Assembly: GCA_023383055.1 (NCBI GenBank)
Contig: JAHDYP010000014.1
Span: forward strand, 18,148 to 73,590
Direction of reading: 5' to 3'
Source: Verrucomicrobiota bacterium
GTDB taxonomy: Bacteria; Verrucomicrobiota; Verrucomicrobiia; Limisphaerales; JAHDYP01
DNA length: 55,443 nucleotides
In this document: positions 51,846-55,443 of the stretch, one piece after another
How positions within the stretch are numbered: position 1 is the first letter of the stretch
Layout: each line of letters begins with the position of its first letter
Translations under genes and position numbers: made by a program
Notes under the pieces: generated by a model
Databases searched by the model: none
Told to the model about the DNA's origin: nothing
The model's input: the letters and a program-made list of their open reading frames with translations, nothing else

Positions 51846-52689
51846 TTTCCTGGAGCAAAACTGGCGGACGGCGGTTGAGATCATGATCCTCACGGTCGGG
51901 ATCTATTACGTCATCAATTTCATTCGCGGAACCCGCGGCGCTTCGGTGGTGATGGGGTTTGTGGGACTGTTGGTGACGCTGGGATTTCTGACCTTCTGGC
52001 TGGAGTTGGCGGTGCTGGGGGCGTTGCTGGGCGCGGCGGCGGTTTATCTTTCGGTGGCGGTGGTGGTGTTGTTTCAACCGGAGATCCGCCGCATGCTGGC
52101 GCAGTTGGGAGATCTTCCCCTGTTTGCCACGGCGCAGGAGGAGCGGGAGAACATCGAGGTGATCGTTCAAACCGTGGAGCGATTGTCGGATGTGCGGATC
52201 GGACTGTTGCTGGCGGTGGAGAGGTCGGTGAACGTCCAGCAGGCGGTGGAATCGGGCATTGAGGTGGACTGTGTGGCGACGCCGGAGATGTTGGAGACGA
52301 TTTTTTTCCCGAACAACGCGGTGCACGACGGCGGGGTGATCGTGCGGGGGGATCGGATTGCCTACGCGGCCTGCATCTTTCCGTTGTCGCGACGGGAGAA
52401 TCTGTCGCCCACGCTCGGCACCCGCCACCGTGCGGCGATTGGGCTTTCGGAAGAGACGGACGCGGTGGTGGTGGTGGTATCCGAGGAGACCGGGGCGATA
52501 TCGTATGCGTATCGGGGGCAGTTGGTGCGGGGGATTAGCGTGGAAGAACTGAGAGCATTTCTGACCGCGGTGTTGGTCCAGCCGGCGAGCGGTCTCAAAC
52601 TGTGGGACCGCATACGGAGTTACGCCACCGGCGGTCAGCCGCCGCGGCCGGCCGGCGCCCGGGCGAAGCTCGAAACCGATTCAAAGTGA
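51826..52689 (+). CDS. cdaA: Diadenylate cyclase (cyclic di-AMP synthase), CdaA type
   Basis: Membrane-bound DAC-domain enzyme making cyclic di-AMP from ATP, 287 residues. Three N-terminal helices (about 15-85) are followed by the catalytic domain. FFPNNAVHDGGVIVRGDRI has Asp-Gly-Gly at 168-170 in place of the more usual Asp-Gly-Ala, and LGTRHRAAIGLSEETDA has the Arg-His-Arg motif at 200-202. VVVSEETGAIS is also canonical. GTG at 51826 overlaps folP. It precedes ybbR and glmM, the standard partners that modulate CdaA. Cyclic di-AMP commonly controls potassium import, including Kdp, elsewhere. Confidence 0.93.
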   Translation: MVANVVNFLEQNWRTAVEIMILTVGIYYVINFIRGTRGASVVMGFVGLLVTLGFLTFWLELAVLGALLGAAAVYLSVAVVVLFQPEIRRMLAQLGDLPLFATAQEERENIEVIVQTVERLSDVRIGLLLAVERSVNVQQAVESGIEVDCVATPEMLETIFFPNNAVHDGGVIVRGDRIAYAACIFPLSRRENLSPTLGTRHRAAIGLSEETDAVVVVVSEETGAISYAYRGQLVRGISVEELRAFLTAVLVQPASGLKLWDRIRSYATGGQPPRPAGARAKLETDSK

Positions 52690-52690
52690 C

Positions 52691-53137
52691 ATGGCCCTGC
52701 GCGAAATAGTGGCTCGGAACCTGAGCTGGAAGTTGCTCTCGCTCTTCCTGGGGATTCTGGTCTGGTATTTTATGAGCGTGGGCATTCAGCGGGGGTTCAC
52801 GCCTTTCGCCCGGCTGAACACGGTGACCTTCGAGCTGCCGGTATTCGTGCTGACCTCCGGGAAGATCCCGACGGCCTACGAGGTGCGGCCGGCCACGGTG
52901 AATGTGACTGCCCAGGGCCGGCGCGATGTGGTGCAGCGGTTGTCGGAGACGGACCTGGTGGCTTATGTGGATTTGAGCGATGTGTTCACCGTTGCGGAGG
53001 TGCAGCGGCGGGTGGAGGTCAATCTGCGTTGGGGCAGCGCCGAAACCACGGTGGAGCCGGCCACGGTCCGGGTTTTGCTGCTGAGGGACGATACCGAGGA
53101 AGAACCTCCTCGGATCGAATTGAAATTGACACCATGA
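52691..53137 (+). CDS. YbbR-like protein (CdaR), short form
   Basis: A 148-residue protein with an N-terminal membrane helix (WKLLSLFLGILVWYFMSV) and a single YbbR-like beta domain (VFVLTSGKIPTAYEVRPATVNVTAQGRRDVVQRL). Firmicutes CdaR has several YbbR repeats; this one has one. YbbR proteins bind and regulate CdaA at the membrane. It starts 1 base after cdaA and overlaps glmM by 4 bases, which supports the same role here. Confidence 0.88.
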   Translation: MALREIVARNLSWKLLSLFLGILVWYFMSVGIQRGFTPFARLNTVTFELPVFVLTSGKIPTAYEVRPATVNVTAQGRRDVVQRLSETDLVAYVDLSDVFTVAEVQRRVEVNLRWGSAETTVEPATVRVLLLRDDTEEEPPRIELKLTP

Positions 53138-54516
53138 CGCAACCCAAACGGATATTCGGCACCGACGGCGTTCGGGGAACCGCCAACATCGAGCCGGTCA
53201 CCGCGGAGACAGCCCTGAAACTGGGCCGTGCGGCCGGTCACGTGTTCAAGCATCTCGAGAGCAAACCGCGGAGCCGGGGTGGACATCGCATCGTGCTGGG
53301 TAAGGACACGCGGCTTTCGGGGTATCTGCTCGAGAACGCCCTGTCGTCGGGGATTCTTTCCATGGGTGTGGACGTGTTGTTTATCGGGCCGTTGCCGACT
53401 CCCGGGGTGGCGTATGTGACCCGGAGTCTGCGGGCCGATGCGGGCATCGTCATTACGGCATCGCACAACCCCTATGCGGACAACGGCATCAAGTTCTTCC
53501 GGGCCGACGGCTTCAAGCTGGACGATGCGATCGAGACTCAGATCGAGGGTTTGGTGTTCAGCGGGGACATCGAGAGCATCCGGCCGACAGCCGAGGAGAT
53601 CGGCAAGGCGGTTCGGATCGATGACGCGCTCGGGCGGTACATCGAGTATGCCAAGGCTTCATTCCCGCGGGGCATGACCCTCGATGGCATGAGGGTGGTG
53701 GTCGACTGCGGCCATGGCGCCGCCTACAAATCGACCCCCTGCGTCCTGCGGGAGTTGGGGGCGGAGATCTTCGTGTTCGGGAACCAGCCGGACGGGACGA
53801 ACATCAACAAGGAATGCGGATCGATGCATCCGCGGCAGATGTGCCAGAAGGTGTGGGAGCACCGGGCGCATTTGGGCATCGCACACGACGGCGATGCCGA
53901 CCGGGTGCTGTTGTGTGACGAGACGGGCCGGTTGGTGGATGGCGACGACATCATGGCGATTTCGGGGCTGGAGATGCTTGCGGCAGGCACGCTCCACGAG
54001 AAGACGCTGGTCTCGACCGTGATGAGCAACGCGGGTCTCGATGCGGTCATTCGGAAGGCGGGAGGCCGCATCATTCGCACGGATGTGGGCGATCGCAATG
54101 TGATCGATGAGATGCTGCGCGGCGGCTACAACTTCGGCGGAGAACAGAGCGGCCACCTGATTTTTCGCGACTTCAGCACCACGGGCGATGGCCTGGTCTC
54201 GGCCCTTCAGATCCTGCGCATCATGAAAGCGCAAGGGCGGGCGTTGTCCGAGTTGCTCCGCTGTTGGAAGCGATTTCCTCAGATCCTGAACAATGTCAAG
54301 GTGCGGGAGAAACGCCCGCTCGAGACCCTCGACGGCGTGGGCGAGTTGGTGCGCGAGGCCGAGGCGGTGCTCAAGCCCCAGGGCGGCCGAATCCTCCTGC
54401 GGTATTCCGGCACTGAACCCAAGGCGCGACTGCTGTTGGAGGGACCGGACCAGGCCGAGCTGGAGCAGTGGTCCGCGCGCATCGGCGAGGCGATCCGGCG
54501 GCAGATCGGCGCGTAG
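53134..54516 (+). CDS. glmM: Phosphoglucosamine mutase
   Basis: GlmM converts glucosamine 6-phosphate to glucosamine 1-phosphate for peptidoglycan and LPS. The 460-residue product has FGTDGVRG at the start, the catalytic Ser110 in ITASHNPYADNGIKFF, the metal loop DGDADR (252-257), the sugar loop GGEQSGH and the phosphate site RYSGTEPKAR. ATG at 53134 overlaps ybbR by 4 bases; the longer frame from 53029 is rejected. GlmM is also known to inhibit CdaA in other bacteria. It ends 20 bases from the convergent prepilin-like gene. Confidence 0.96.
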   Translation: MTQPKRIFGTDGVRGTANIEPVTAETALKLGRAAGHVFKHLESKPRSRGGHRIVLGKDTRLSGYLLENALSSGILSMGVDVLFIGPLPTPGVAYVTRSLRADAGIVITASHNPYADNGIKFFRADGFKLDDAIETQIEGLVFSGDIESIRPTAEEIGKAVRIDDALGRYIEYAKASFPRGMTLDGMRVVVDCGHGAAYKSTPCVLRELGAEIFVFGNQPDGTNINKECGSMHPRQMCQKVWEHRAHLGIAHDGDADRVLLCDETGRLVDGDDIMAISGLEMLAAGTLHEKTLVSTVMSNAGLDAVIRKAGGRIIRTDVGDRNVIDEMLRGGYNFGGEQSGHLIFRDFSTTGDGLVSALQILRIMKAQGRALSELLRCWKRFPQILNNVKVREKRPLETLDGVGELVREAEAVLKPQGGRILLRYSGTEPKARLLLEGPDQAELEQWSARIGEAIRRQIGA

Positions 54517-54536
54517 CCGGCCCGCGGGCAGCCCGT

Positions 54537-55364
54537 TTACGGCATCCGCAGTCGCAGCCTTTCGGGTGGAAGCCGCCCCACGCATTGACGCGGGAGACGC
54601 TGATCCAGCGAGCCGGGGAGGGGCGGGGCCTGGGCGACGTGGCCATCGACGAACAGCAGGTTGGCGCGCTGGCCGTGACGAAAGTGAACGGTGGTCTCGT
54701 GGGTGTTCACGTAATAGAACTCCTCGAGCATCGGGTGATCCGGGGAGGCCGGAGGCTGGAAAGTGTTCACCTGGGCGGCGTCGGCCAGCACCACGACCCG
54801 CGCCGGGTCGGCAATCGAGCCGATCGGGACGGTCGGCATCTGGGCGGGTGAGGAAAGCTCGAGGTTGTAGCCGTAGCCATAGGTCGCTCCGGTGGCTTTG
54901 CGTTTGAAGGTCTGGAGGGCGTAACCGAGGCTCGGGCAAATCTCCACGGTGCCATGGCCCAGGTAAGGATACAGCACACCCCGCGTCGCATCGAAGGTCC
55001 GGTTGCCCTCGGTCCCGTGCCCCAGCCAGCCGAACCAGTAAAGCGCGCCGTCGGATTCGACGTTGCGCCGGTAGCGAAAGGCCTGCCCCGCGCAATCGTC
55101 CCAGTAGAGTTGGACGGCGATGCCGAGTTGCCGGAGGTTGGCGAGGCATCGGACCCGACGCGCCTGGGCCTGGCTATGAGCGAGCGCGGGCAAGACCAAC
55201 GCCGTGAGGATGGCGATGATGGCGATGACGACCAGCAGTTCGACCAAGGTAAAGGCGGCATGCCGGTCGGATCCAAAGCGCCGGGGCGCCGGCGCACTGC
55301 CGAGCCCGGCGGAAGCACGAGGCTCCCTGGGCAGCGGGCAATCGTCGTGGATCGAGAGGTCCAC
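54537..55364 (-). CDS. Type II secretion/prepilin-like protein with N-terminal methylation motif, second copy
   Basis: A 275-residue protein of the same family as the one at 47878-48729. [20 protein letters not shown] near residue 37 is the prepilin cleavage and helix region, followed by [21 protein letters not shown]. Near the C-terminus, [21 protein letters not shown] is the H-X9-DG-type motif. GTG at 55364 follows a GGGGGG stretch; the long pre-motif leader is unusual but typical of this lineage. It is convergent with glmM. A promoter would lie in the last 79 bases of the window, where none is clear. Confidence 0.88.
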   Translation of the reverse strand: MDLSIHDDCPLPREPRASAGLGSAPAPRRFGSDRHAAFTLVELLVVIAIIAILTALVLPALAHSQAQARRVRCLANLRQLGIAVQLYWDDCAGQAFRYRRNVESDGALYWFGWLGHGTEGNRTFDATRGVLYPYLGHGTVEICPSLGYALQTFKRKATGATYGYGYNLELSSPAQMPTVPIGSIADPARVVVLADAAQVNTFQPPASPDHPMLEEFYYVNTHETTVHFRHGQRANLLFVDGHVAQAPPLPGSLDQRLPRQCVGRLPPERLRLRMP

Positions 55365-55443
55365 GCCCCCCTTTGACGGGTGGGCGTCCGCGTCAGGATC
55401 GCCTGAGCTCCCAATGCCTGCCTCTCTGGAACGTGCGCAATTC

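Overview
The window is GC-rich and densely coded, with long runs of overlapping genes and few spaces over 300 bases. Two secreted prepilin-like proteins carry the Phe-Thr-Leu-Ile/Val-Glu-Leu-Leu-Val-Val N-terminus and an H-X9-DG-like C-terminus. There is also a RAYT-type transposase, a secreted protein ending in a Phe-Tyr-Arg-Val motif, and a NuoA-N operon without nuoEFG. Together these suggest a chromosome of a Verrucomicrobiota member (Limisphaerales/Pedosphaera-like). That placement is inference from gene content; no rRNA or marker search was possible. No tRNA, rRNA or CRISPR array was seen.

Layout. (1) 1-6987, minus strand: a Kdp potassium-pump operon in the unusual order kdpF-kdpB-small ORF-kdpA-kdpC-small ORF-kdpD, with kdpD running off the left edge. 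(2) 6988-7387: divergent control region with OmpR-type direct repeats and a 20-base palindromic motif. (3) 7388-20505, plus strand: a stress/osmotic block with an isolated alpha-gamma gene pair of the alternate (N-type) F1 ATPase, Hsp20, a small coupled protein, a degenerate CBM48 remnant, a double PRC-barrel protein and a 2908-residue cyclic beta-1,2-glucan synthase. The 20-base motif recurs before hsp20. (4) 33005-20692, minus strand: a ten-gene D-apiose utilisation operon (apsD, RuBisCO-like protein, oiaK, apnO, TIM-barrel enzyme, periplasmic binding protein, two permeases and an ATPase, apnL), with a RAYT transposase just upstream. (5) 34390-36269, plus strand: a ribokinase-like gene and a secreted protein of unknown role. 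(6) 36502-47832, plus strand: a 13-gene complex I operon, nuoABCDHIJK, two MrpD-like antiporter subunits separated by a small two-helix protein, then nuoM and nuoN. It has no nuoE, F, G or canonical nuoL. (7) 47878-54516, plus strand: a prepilin-like protein, then a coupled operon of a Cys-rich membrane peptide, a nitrilase-superfamily enzyme, an ATP-grasp protein, folP, cdaA, ybbR and glmM. (8) 54537-55364, minus strand: a second prepilin-like protein.

How the parts work together. Region 1-3 reads as an osmotic and energy-stress island: potassium import, periplasmic glucan, small heat-shock protein and PRC-barrel proteins, two of its transcription units preceded by the same motif. The apiose operon should import a branched plant cell-wall pentose and oxidise it through apionate and 3-oxo-isoapionate to central C3/C4 metabolites. 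The complex I variant probably accepts electrons from something other than NADH and carries one more antiporter-like subunit than the classical enzyme. The folP-cdaA-ybbR-glmM block links folate, cyclic di-AMP and cell-wall precursor synthesis, with two uncharacterised enzymes at its head.
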